A DNA stretch of 64,000 nucleotides from an uncultured Clostridia bacterium (GTDB lineage Bacteria > Bacillota > Clostridia > TANB77 > CAG-508): positions 124,001-188,000 of the forward strand of contig CAKPNF010000001.1 in the NCBI GenBank assembly GCA_934168305.1, given 5' to 3'. Below are positions 46,063-54,732 of the stretch, one piece after another. The notes beneath the pieces were generated by a model. It saw only the letters and a list, made by a program, of their open reading frames with translations. It was not told where the DNA came from and searched no databases. The translations under genes were made by a program, and so were the position numbers. The stretch's first letter is position 1. Each line of letters begins with the position of its first letter.

Positions 46063-46728
46063 ATGCAGTTATTGACAAACGTCACATTAAAGGCAGAGCC
46101 TTTTATCAACGAAAACGAAGCTACATTCAATGCAGAATGCAAAGCAATTAGAACAAAATGCGATTTGCAATTAGAATACGATGGAAGAGATGTTTTAGTT
46201 ACTTTTCCACCATATTCTCAGATTGAAATAACTAAATGGTGTCAATTAATCTTAGGTCTATTTCACGAACAATCTAATTTTAAACAGCTTTTATTTAAAA
46301 CATTCTCAAGTCTACGGTGCAAGACAAAGCTTGAATGCATTTTCTTTGAAGCAAATGGTGTTATAATTTGTGTTAAGAAAGATTCTAATCCCTATGAGCT
46401 TATGAGAGGTTATTTTTGTGAACAAGGTTATGTAGTTTTAGATAATGATACTGAACAGCAAATTAATAATAGAAATGAAAAACTTCTAAAATTACGTATG
46501 TTCGTTTATCAAATATTTATTCAGGAAAGTAAAAACTCTGATCTTAAAGCTAAAAGGAAACACATTTTTTTCTTATCAGATGAAGAAGAACAAGCTTACA
46601 ACCTGAAAGAATATAAAATCTATAATAAGAGATTCGAAGAGTACCTCCAAGATTTTGAATTAGATTCTGAATCTTCAGCAGAAAGCAAAGAATTGCTTAA
46701 TCTGCTAAAAAAACAATTACTGCATTAA
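46063..46728 (+). CDS. Hypothetical protein (221 aa)
   Basis: AAAGGAG before ATG, own promoter and strong terminator. Soluble. LECIFFEANGVIICVKKDSN in the middle looks like a beta-hairpin core; the C-terminal third is charged and helical (KEYKIYNKRFEEYLQDFELD). No family recognised. Its codon use is less AT-extreme than its neighbours, so it may be a recent arrival. Confidence 0.65.
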   Translation: MQLLTNVTLKAEPFINENEATFNAECKAIRTKCDLQLEYDGRDVLVTFPPYSQIEITKWCQLILGLFHEQSNFKQLLFKTFSSLRCKTKLECIFFEANGVIICVKKDSNPYELMRGYFCEQGYVVLDNDTEQQINNRNEKLLKLRMFVYQIFIQESKNSDLKAKRKHIFFLSDEEEQAYNLKEYKIYNKRFEEYLQDFELDSESSAESKELLNLLKKQLLH

Positions 46729-46737
46729 AAACAAAAA

Positions 46738-46769
46738 ACTGATTTACTATTCTTGTAAATCAGTTTTTT
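46738..46769 (+). terminator. Rho-independent terminator
   Basis: ACTGATTTAC pairs perfectly with GTAAATCAGT across seven bases, followed by T6. Confidence 0.92.
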
Positions 46770-46802
46770 ACTATAAAATGAATTTGAAGGAGATTATTGA
46801 AG

Positions 46803-47872
46803 AAAGTAGGGGGGAAGAACCCTATTTCCAAGAATATGTAATTTTAATAAAATTAAAAAAATTTAAAATAAAAAAAGAAATAGGTAGTAAAATATTTTGT
46901 GCAATGTTCTTAAATTATTTTTAGAAAAAATATAAAATATATAATTTAATAAAATAATTTTAATTTAAATTTTAAATTAAAATTAAAAAAATTACAAATT
47001 AAAGATTTTAAAATTTTGTTTGGTAAAAAATCTTAAAACGAACATTTGATTATTACAAATTGATTTATAAATTTTAATTATAATCTTAGATTTTAAATTA
47101 TATTTATAAAGTCTGAAAATCAATTATAATTAATTTAAATTATTAACTAATAATTATCTGTTTATGATTTTAAAAATTAATTTTGATGCTTTAAACTTAT
47201 AGTATGCAATTTAAATTTGCAGATTTTAATTAAACTTATGGAATTATAATTATATGTAAGATCTTTTGAAATTAGTTAAAATAATGACTTGTGTGAATCG
47301 TTTTTAAGGTATTTTAATAAAACAGTCATATAGTTTGTTGTCTGGTATTTTAGCAAAATAATGATAATTCTAAGATTTAGCAATTTTTAGTAGTAAATTG
47401 TTTGACTTTATAGATATACAATAATAATCAAAAATACCTCAAAAAAGCGACGCACGAGAATCGATTTTAAGCCGTTCCTAAAAATTAGGCATATAGTTTG
47501 TTACCTGCAAAATACGGCAAATATGGAGATTCTGGGGTTTTGAGGATTTTTGATAAAAATTTGAGATAGGATCAGAAATTATAAAAAATAATTAAAGTAT
47601 AAAATTAAAATTTAAAGATTAGAAATAATTAAACATCAAATTATATAGATAAAATATTTAAGGAGCTAAAAAAAGATTTTAAAGCGATATAAAATTAAAG
47701 TAATATAAGTTGCCAAAATAAAACAAAATAATTGTATAATAAGTAAGTACATATAAAGCTAAAGGCTTGATAGTGCTGAATTTGCTAGGAGGGACTTGGA
47801 ACATAGTTCTAATATTTTACCCCTATACCTTTTTGCACAAAACTTTGATTTTGTGCAATGTTTGATGCTGTA
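46803..47872 (+). repeat. E4: diverged full-length E repeat (about 1.07 kb)
   Basis: Left motif TTTTGTGCAATGTT, at least three units (the last at 47450 with GCGACGCACGAGAATCGATT identical to E2 unit 3), a degraded terminal hairpin, and the tail in which TTGCACAAAA faces TTTTGTGCAA as a perfect hairpin. No ORF within. The 160 bases up to the NERD gene hold only a doubtful 37-codon minus-strand ORF at 47887-48000. Confidence 0.8.
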
Positions 47873-48034
47873 TTTTATATTGTATTTCAGTTCTTTCCTA
47901 TACTAACATTTGCTTTCACCCGTTTCCTCCGAACTTCTGTAATTGAATCATCTATTATATTTGTATCTAAAATAAAACCATAAATACATTCTTCTATCAT
48001 ACTCTAAAGAGAATTCTTTTTATTTATATTTAGT

Positions 48035-48835
48035 TTATTTTTTTATTTTTTCTATATATTTAATATGCTCTTTTTTTGTATCATCATTTGTAAACATATA
48101 TTTTGTTAATTTATCACTAAAATTTCTAATCTGACTATTTGAAAAAACAATTCCATATTTTTTATAATCTTCATTTAAAGTATTTTGAAGTTGATGGCGT
48201 TTTATAACTCTTACATTTGGTTTACTTACAGTTATATTTTTTAATTCACAACGTTCACTAAATACAATATATGATCTAAAAATATTTACATCTTTTATTT
48301 CAAGAATACTAGCTAAAGCTTTAATATGATTCCTATTTTGAATAATTGGATTGTAAAAACCATTCTTACTTTTATATATAACTTGTTTCCAATTTTTTTG
48401 AGTTTCATTTCCAAAAATCCAGCCACTATATCCTTTAGACTCTATAACAAAAATACCATATTTGTTTATTAGCACTGAATCTATTTCACTTGTATTATAC
48501 TCGTTTGGGATATATAAATTTATTAAAACCTTTTTGTATTCAGCTTGATCATTTAAAATCTTCCATGTTAAGTATTCCGCAATATAGCCTTTATTAAAAA
48601 GTATTGAAAAGTAAGATTTCTTTGTTATTAATTTATAAAAAGTTTTATCATATTCTTTTTTTCCAGATACTGTTTCTATTATTATCCCAAGCATAAAACC
48701 TATTATCATAAGTGGAAAAGTTATTGGAAATAATACAATTATTAATAATAGTGTTACAAGTTTTATTTTGTGATAATTTTTTAGATTATACCATTCTGAT
48801 TTCAAATATCTTTTTAATTCATTAAAAAAACCCAT
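48035..48835 (-). CDS. NERD-domain membrane protein
   Basis: 266 aa. Two membrane segments (KLVTLLLIIVLFPITFPLMI and onward, residues 25-55) precede a NERD domain: KVLINLYIPNEYNTSEIDSV LINKYGIFVIESKGYSGWIF GNETQKNWKQ. The Glu-Asp-Ser and Glu-x-Lys spacing is that of restriction-endonuclease-like nucleases. NERD proteins are predicted nucleases of mobile or stress loci. The ribosome binding site is weak. Confidence 0.8.
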   Translation of the reverse strand: MGFFNELKRYLKSEWYNLKNYHKIKLVTLLLIIVLFPITFPLMIIGFMLGIIIETVSGKKEYDKTFYKLITKKSYFSILFNKGYIAEYLTWKILNDQAEYKKVLINLYIPNEYNTSEIDSVLINKYGIFVIESKGYSGWIFGNETQKNWKQVIYKSKNGFYNPIIQNRNHIKALASILEIKDVNIFRSYIVFSERCELKNITVSKPNVRVIKRHQLQNTLNEDYKKYGIVFSNSQIRNFSDKLTKYMFTNDDTKKEHIKYIEKIKK

Positions 48836-49002
48836 ATTATATAATTCCCTTACATATTTTATATTATCTTTTGTTTGTTATAGTATATCATATTATTAAC
48901 AAATTTTGTCAATAAAAATGTAGTAATTTATTTAAATTTAGTGCTAAAATTATATAAAATATTACATTTTTTCATACAAATAATGTGAATGGTATCAAAA
49001 AC

Positions 49003-49028
49003 AAAGCACTGCAATATTGCAGTACTTT
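49003..49028 (-). terminator. Terminator of the AAA-M41 gene
   Basis: AAAGCACTGCA/TGCAGTACTTT with one mismatch; on the minus strand a TTTGTTTTTG tail follows. Confidence 0.7.
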
Positions 49029-49046
49029 GCCATAGTGATAATTTAA

Positions 49047-51020
49047 TTATTCAGAAAATAACTTATCCAAGTCACTTTCATCCAAAATACCTTTTTCTAA
49101 TAATGCATCAACCAATTTGTCTAATAACACTTTGTTACTATTCAAAATATTTTTTGCATATTCAGAAGCTTCTTGCAAAAGCTCTTTTCTTTTTTGATTG
49201 ATCATATCAATTGTTTTTTCATTCATCATATGATAATTACTATTTTCAATATATGTTGAATAGTCATTATCATTATTCATTGCGTAATTGCAAATCATAG
49301 CATATGCTTCTTTATTAACATACTCTAAATCTGAACTTGCACCTGAATTAATGTCAGAAGTAAATAATTCCTCAGCTATTCTTCCAGCTAATGATCCAGC
49401 AAAAGACGCAATAAGATATTCACGATTTGAATTAATGGTTATTTCATCAGACAAATCATCGAATACAGTTACTCCTAAATATCCTTCTGCAGGCATGATA
49501 GATACTGCAATACCTTTTGTATCTTTTAAAATATTTGAAGATAATTTCCAAACCAAATAATGTCCTGCTTCATGATAAGCAGTAGCTTTTTTTGAGTTAT
49601 CATCCATATTATTGTATTTTTGAAAATTTATATCAAAATTTTCAAGAATACATTCTCTGGTAACTTCTTTAAGTCCTTTTTCTTTGGCAATTACCATTGC
49701 AGTATCAATAAGATCATTGGTTCGATCTGGGTTTTTTGTGGTTTTATTAAAACAGCTAGATATTAATATTGCATATTCAACCATCTCTTTGCTTATTGTT
49801 ACACCATGAAATTTTTCATGTGCTTTTATGGCATTTTTAAGCATAGGATATACTTCTTTTGATTTTGGCTCTTTTACAACCACCTTTTTAAATCTTCGCT
49901 TAAAGGCAGAATCTCTTGAAATGATTCTTTCATATTCTTCTTCTGTAGTTGCTCCGATAACCTTAGCTTTTGGACTAGCAAGAAATGGTTTTAATGCATT
50001 CGACATATCATTTTCTCCTTTTGAAGAAACCTCTCCTGCACCAATTACCATGTGTAATTCATCAATAAAAAGAATTACATTTTCGTGCTTTTCAAGATAT
50101 TCAACTAAAAGCTTGAAACGTTCTTCTGCCATTCCTCGATACATTGTTCCTGCTACGGAAGAATTAACATTAAGCTGAAGTACAATATTTTCTTTTAAAT
50201 CTTCTGGACAGTTTCCATTTGCAATATCATATGCAATTTTTTCTGCAATTGATGATTTTCCTACTCCTGCTTCTCCAACAAGAACAACGTTTTTTTTGCT
50301 TCTTTTCTGTAATGTTCTCATTATGTCTCTACATTCTTTATCTCTTCCAAGAATTTCACACTCAGGAACACCTTTATATTTGCTGCTGAGAACAGAAACA
50401 AAATCAGAAAGTGCTTTTGGAATTTTTTCAAAATTGTCTGAAACTTCATTTTCGTCACTTTCAACTTCGTCAATTCCATATATTTGATTTAAAAGATCTA
50501 CATACTCAAAAAGACCATCCAAGTATACACCATTATTTTTTAGTATTGTAAGCGGTTCTTTTGGCATATCATCAGCAAAGCTTAATAAGATATCCTCTGA
50601 ATAAACAGGAATTTCAATATTATCATTGTTCTCTTCATTTTGCTCCATTGATATTAAATCAATAATTGTCTTTACCAAAATATCATAAACTTCTTCCGTA
50701 AGAACCGTTTTAATTGGTTCTTGATCATCTGGTAAATTAATCTGGAAATTTTTTTCTGTTCCATCAAGAACATCTGTATTTTTTAACCGTTTAAGTTCTC
50801 TGTCACAATCCTGTATTATATTTTTATATGGATTCTGTCCAATTATTGTTGCACATAAGAAATCATACAAAATACTGTTTTTTTCTTCTAAAAGTGCTTT
50901 TAGCAAGATAATGGAATTAATCCGTTTTAATCCAAATTTTTCTTGGATACTGTTCATATCTAAAAATAAATCTTGCATTGTTTCATCGAAATATGTTTCA
51001 TATCTTGGTTCTTTACTCAT
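49047..51020 (-). CDS. Clp-type AAA+ ATPase fused to FtsH-type M41 peptidase
   Basis: 657 aa, AAAGGAGG before ATG. Residues 1-180: helical, Clp-N-like. Residues 215-460: an AAA+ domain of the ClpA/B D1 type, GEAGVGKSS (249-257), GTMYRGMAEERFKLL pore loop, ILFIDELH (316-323), GATTEEEYER, RRF arginine finger. Residues 475-657: M41 peptidase with HEAGH (483-487) and the third zinc ligand Asp564 in SGASSDLEYV. No membrane segment, unlike FtsH. It should be a soluble, self-contained ATP-driven protease. Own promoter region and terminator. Confidence 0.9.
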   Translation of the reverse strand: MSKEPRYETYFDETMQDLFLDMNSIQEKFGLKRINSIILLKALLEEKNSILYDFLCATIIGQNPYKNIIQDCDRELKRLKNTDVLDGTEKNFQINLPDDQEPIKTVLTEEVYDILVKTIIDLISMEQNEENNDNIEIPVYSEDILLSFADDMPKEPLTILKNNGVYLDGLFEYVDLLNQIYGIDEVESDENEVSDNFEKIPKALSDFVSVLSSKYKGVPECEILGRDKECRDIMRTLQKRSKKNVVLVGEAGVGKSSIAEKIAYDIANGNCPEDLKENIVLQLNVNSSVAGTMYRGMAEERFKLLVEYLEKHENVILFIDELHMVIGAGEVSSKGENDMSNALKPFLASPKAKVIGATTEEEYERIISRDSAFKRRFKKVVVKEPKSKEVYPMLKNAIKAHEKFHGVTISKEMVEYAILISSCFNKTTKNPDRTNDLIDTAMVIAKEKGLKEVTRECILENFDINFQKYNNMDDNSKKATAYHEAGHYLVWKLSSNILKDTKGIAVSIMPAEGYLGVTVFDDLSDEITINSNREYLIASFAGSLAGRIAEELFTSDINSGASSDLEYVNKEAYAMICNYAMNNDNDYSTYIENSNYHMMNEKTIDMINQKRKELLQEASEYAKNILNSNKVLLDKLVDALLEKGILDESDLDKLFSE

Positions 51021-51210
51021 ATTGTGTTCCTCCTTTAAATGCTGAATGTTTAATTGAATTTGTTACTATTTTTTGTTTTTTAATCTCCTTTCATTAAATT
51101 ATCAAACTATTAATTAATATTTTATAAATAATAAAATATTGATACTTTTTATGTTAATATTCTATCACATATTTTGCTACATTTCAATTATTTAAGAATA
51201 ATTTTATAAA

Positions 51211-51250
51211 AAACAACTAAACTTTGTAATATTTTAGTTGTTTTTTTATT
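51211..51250 (-). terminator. Terminator downstream of rho
   Basis: AAACAACTAA pairs with TTAGTTGTTT; T-rich on the minus side. The 254-base gap otherwise holds the leader of the AAA-M41 gene. Confidence 0.8.
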
Positions 51251-51274
51251 TTTTTTTTAATTTTTATAAATTTG

Positions 51275-52603
51275 TTATTTAAATCTTCTAATATAATCAT
51301 CAATATTTTCAAGAAACTCTTGATTGTTTTTAGTCTTAACCATCATAGAAATAACCTGTTCAGTAACATCTGCAACTGGCATACTATTCATAGCCTTACG
51401 TAAAGCAAAAACCGTTTCTTTTTCTTTTGGAGTAAGCAATAAATCTTCACGTCTAGTACCAGATTTATTAATATCAATAGCTGGAAAGATACGTTTTTCA
51501 GACAATTTTCTATCTAAGTGAACCTCCATATTACCTGTACCTTTAAATTCCTCAAATATTACGTCATCCATTCTACTTCCTGTATCAATTAAAGCTGTTG
51601 CTAAAATAGTTAAACTTCCACCATGCTCAATATTTCTAGCAGCACCAAAGAATTTTTTTGGTTTATGTAAAGCTGCTGGATCCAAACCTCCAGACAACGT
51701 CCTTCCTGATGATGGAATTGTTAAGTTGTATGCTCTTGCAAGTCTTGTTATACTATCTAAAAGAATAACAACATCTTTACCTTGTTCGACTAATCTTTTT
51801 GCTCTTTCAAGTACCATCTCTGCTACTTTTACATGATGTTCTGGCAATTCGTCAAATGTTGAGTATATTACTTCACCATTTATTGAACGTTTCATATCTG
51901 TAACTTCTTCTGGTCTTTCATCTATTAACAATACAATTAATTTTTCTTCCGGATTATTTTTTGATATGCTATTTGCTATTTTCTTTAATAACGTAGTTTT
52001 ACCAACTTTAGGTGGTGCAACTATCATTCCTCTTTGCCCTTTTCCTATTGGTGACATTAAGTCAATCATTCTCATCGCATATTCTTTACTATCAGTTTCT
52101 AATCTGATTCTTTCATCTGGGTATATTGGTGTTAGTTCATCAAATCTTTTTCTTCTTGCAGCTTTTTCTGGTGATTCTCCATTTACTTCTCCTACAAATA
52201 TTAATGATGGGAATTTTTCACCTTCTTTAAATCTTGATATCCCTTTTATTATATCTCCAGTATCTAATTTAAATCTTCTTATTTGAACAACTGATATATA
52301 TACATCTTTTGGACTTGATAGATAATTTTCACCTCTTAAAAAGCCATATCCATCGGGTAATATATCCAGTATTCCTTCAACAATTTCATCACCTTCATTC
52401 GTAAGTTTATATCCTGATAATTCTTGCCCATTATTTTCTGATACTGTATTATTATCAACATATGAAATTATATTGTCACCATTTAATACTTTATTTAACA
52501 CATCAATTAAATCTTCTTTCTTTAATTTAGAAATGTTTTTTATATTATTTTCTTTTGCTAATTCTTTTAATTCACTTAATGTTTTTTCCTCTAAATTTAT
52601 CAT
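51275..52603 (-). CDS. rho: Transcription termination factor Rho
   Basis: Start at ATG 52603 directly after AGGAGGAATT; 442 aa. N-terminal Rho-N helix-extended-loop (LSELKELAKENNIKNISKLK), RNA-binding cold-shock part with DGYGFLRGENYLSSPKDVYI S, and the hexameric ATPase: PKVGKTTLLKKIA Walker A, VILLDSITRLARAYN Walker B, SGGLDPAALHKPKKFFGAAR NIE Q/R loops. Ends rho-dependent transcripts. Monocistronic. Confidence 0.97.
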   Translation of the reverse strand: MINLEEKTLSELKELAKENNIKNISKLKKEDLIDVLNKVLNGDNIISYVDNNTVSENNGQELSGYKLTNEGDEIVEGILDILPDGYGFLRGENYLSSPKDVYISVVQIRRFKLDTGDIIKGISRFKEGEKFPSLIFVGEVNGESPEKAARRKRFDELTPIYPDERIRLETDSKEYAMRMIDLMSPIGKGQRGMIVAPPKVGKTTLLKKIANSISKNNPEEKLIVLLIDERPEEVTDMKRSINGEVIYSTFDELPEHHVKVAEMVLERAKRLVEQGKDVVILLDSITRLARAYNLTIPSSGRTLSGGLDPAALHKPKKFFGAARNIEHGGSLTILATALIDTGSRMDDVIFEEFKGTGNMEVHLDRKLSEKRIFPAIDINKSGTRREDLLLTPKEKETVFALRKAMNSMPVADVTEQVISMMVKTKNNQEFLENIDDYIRRFK

Positions 52604-52752
52604 AATTCCTCCTAAAATATTATTTAAATTATATTTCAAATATTATATTTGATATTTCAATTATTATTTTGTTTTTGGTGGGATTTTTTTCGAATAAAAT
52701 AAAATATATTTATATTATAACATATTTTTCCAAAAAAAGGAAGTCTTTTTTC

Positions 52753-52779
52753 AAAAAAGAAAAAGCGCTATATGCGCTA
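52753..52779 (-). terminator. Terminator of the yabP-yabQ-divIC operon
   Basis: On the minus strand AGCGC-atata-GCGCT is followed by TTTTTCTTTTTT. Confidence 0.8.
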
Positions 52780-52783
52780 TTTA

Positions 52784-53056
52784 TTACATTCCTTTATCTA
52801 TATAAACCTTTTCATTTGGATAATACATCTCTAGCTTTTCTCTAGCCATTTGTTCAATAAATTCTTTTGAATCTACATTTTCTTTTTCGCTAACTAGTTC
52901 ACCATTATATGTTTTTTGCTCTTCTATTTTACTTGCAAGTTCTTTACTATTTTTACTATATTGATTTAATACTTTTTGTTGGTTTGTTAAAGTAAATATT
53001 GCATATACCAATACTAATATTGTTAATAATCTTTTATACAATTTTTTCTTTTTCAT
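52784..53056 (-). CDS. divIC: Septum formation initiator, DivIC/FtsB family
   Basis: 90 aa. Short basic N-terminus, one membrane segment (LLTILVLVYAIFTLTNQQ), a coiled coil (VLNQYSKNSKELASKIEEQK) and the late MAREKLEMYYPNEKVYID, which is the family mark. Takes part in the divisome with FtsL. Third gene after yabP and yabQ on the minus strand, the standard Firmicutes order. Confidence 0.9.
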   Translation of the reverse strand: MKKKKLYKRLLTILVLVYAIFTLTNQQKVLNQYSKNSKELASKIEEQKTYNGELVSEKENVDSKEFIEQMAREKLEMYYPNEKVYIDKGM

Positions 53057-53145
53057 AAGTATCTCTCCAGTCTAAATAACGTATACTATATATTTCTACT
53101 TTTTTTTCAAAAATCCTTCTTATTTTTTGAAAAAATTGTATTTTT

Positions 53146-53634
53146 TTACGTTTGTGTTTTACTTTTTTGTAATTTTAATACATTTTTTATCTTTTTTTGA
53201 CAACTTGATTTTGATTTTTTTATGTTTATAGTTATAAAGTTTATTGGTTTAAAAAATATTTTTTTCATGAGTTTTATAATCATGTTTATAGGAAATATTA
53301 TTATTGATATTATTTTTATAATTATCTTTTTTAAAGTTAGAATTACTTTTACATTTATATTAATAAAATATTTACTAAATAATAGCATATATATTAAACA
53401 TCCCAAAAAAACTCCAAGAAACATATAAAAACGAATTTCACCATTACTAAAGGCAAATATTGAATACAATAAAATAAATCCCGTTAAAATCCAAAATAAA
53501 ATGTCCTGTACATATGTTATAATATCAGATGTCTTAAAACTTTTTCTTAATATTCTAAAAATATCAAACAATAATCCTATAACTATTCCATTTATTATAA
53601 ATATCAAAAATAAATATGCTTGGTTTTCGACCAT
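53146..53634 (-). CDS. yabQ: Spore cortex protein YabQ
   Basis: 162 aa. Four to five membrane segments near the N-terminus with VIGLLFDIFRILRKSFKTSD IITYVQDILFWILTGFILLY, typical of YabQ, followed by a basic C-terminal tail. Needed for cortex formation in Bacillus. Nineteen bases after yabP. Supports a spore-forming host. Confidence 0.92.
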   Translation of the reverse strand: MVENQAYLFLIFIINGIVIGLLFDIFRILRKSFKTSDIITYVQDILFWILTGFILLYSIFAFSNGEIRFYMFLGVFLGCLIYMLLFSKYFININVKVILTLKKIIIKIISIIIFPINMIIKLMKKIFFKPINFITINIKKSKSSCQKKIKNVLKLQKSKTQT

Positions 53635-53652
53635 AATTCCTCAATCCTTTGT

Positions 53653-53949
53653 TTATTTAAAAATTTTGCTAATTAAATTTCCTTTGTTTTTTTCTAATTC
53701 TTTATCACTGTATGCTAGATATGATATATCACCTTCTATTATTACTTCTGATGTATCTATGCTTAATTTATTAATTCTTATATTCTCACCTTTAACTGTA
53801 AGTAAACCTAATTCTGTTTCTACCATTACTACCTGATCATCAAAACTTAATACATCATTTACTCCCGAAATACTTAATTTTCCTCTATTTTCTAATATTA
53901 AATTTTGAATTACTCCTGTATTTATACTTTTTCTTTCATCAATGGTCAT
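53653..53949 (-). CDS. yabP: Sporulation protein YabP
   Basis: 98 aa. Family marks: LILENRGKLSISGVNDVLSF DDQVVMVETELGLLTVKGEN and INKLSIDTSEVIIEGDISYL AYS. YabP works with YabQ in spore coat/cortex morphogenesis. AGGAAG lies upstream of ATG; a terminator hairpin precedes the operon. Confidence 0.93.
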   Translation of the reverse strand: MTIDERKSINTGVIQNLILENRGKLSISGVNDVLSFDDQVVMVETELGLLTVKGENIRINKLSIDTSEVIIEGDISYLAYSDKELEKNKGNLISKIFK

Positions 53950-54038
53950 AATAGCATTCTTCCTTTCTTTGTTTTCTCTGATATTTATATATATTCACAG
54001 GTTGTCTTTTTTAGAACAAAAATTTTTCTTAACATAAA

Positions 54039-54067
54039 AAAGGTACCTGCAATTGCATTGTACCTTT
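54039..54067. terminator. Terminator hairpin
   Basis: AAAGGTAC pairs with GTACCTTT across 13 bases; A and T runs flank it. It ends the upstream minus-strand gene at 54095. Confidence 0.8.
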
Positions 54068-54094
54068 AAAGTTTAAATCTAATAATAATTTGTT

Positions 54095-54502
54095 TTAAGA
54101 AAAGTTATCACAACTAATCACGAGAAATGAACTTTGATTCTCATCTAAATTTATTACTTCAGCTCCTTCTTCTATAAAAGGATATTTTTCAATTTTCTTA
54201 TTTAATCCATAATCTCCTACTTTTAAGCACTTTTTTGGATAGCAGTTTTTGCATTCACCACATAAGTGTTTTTGTAATTTTTTATTATACAAATTAAATT
54301 TTATTTTTAACTCTGTATAATAATACTTTTTTTCTTTCTTCAAAATAAAAATTGTTTTTTCTTTATTTCTTAGTTTTTCCATTTCTTCCTCATCAATTTG
54401 TTTTAATTGATGAATAATCTCTTTTGGCTTTTCTTCTTCACCAATATAGACTATAGTCCGTAACTCCTGAGTTCCATTTAAAATTAGATTAACTTTTTCC
54501 AT
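54095..54502 (-). CDS. Hypothetical Cys-cluster protein (135 aa)
   Basis: AAGGAGG before ATG. A cluster HLCGECKNCYPKKC (four Cys and a His in 14 residues) in the second half suggests a zinc or iron-sulphur site. The N-terminal half is charged. Family not recognised. Confidence 0.6.
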   Translation of the reverse strand: MEKVNLILNGTQELRTIVYIGEEEKPKEIIHQLKQIDEEEMEKLRNKEKTIFILKKEKKYYYTELKIKFNLYNKKLQKHLCGECKNCYPKKCLKVGDYGLNKKIEKYPFIEEGAEVINLDENQSSFLVISCDNFS

Positions 54503-54732
54503 GAAAATTTCCTCCTTTATTTTTGTAATACATATTTTACTATATCATATTATGTTAATCTTATCAAGTTTTTTATATTTTTTTCTTATAAATCTAAGTA
54601 TTCTTAAATTTTCCAGTATTTTCCTTGTGTAATTTATAATTTTATTGTATAATAATTTTATGGAAACTATTATATGTAATAGATTATCAAAATAACTATT
54701 TTGATATAGAATTTTAAAGGAGTGAATAAAAA

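Noticed and set aside
47887..48000. 37-codon minus-strand ORF beside E4
   Set aside because: No ribosome binding site and no recognisable family; kept only as a note in the E4 entry.
51324..52286. Plus-strand ORFs opposite rho
   Set aside because: Shadows of the rho coding sequence with no start signals.
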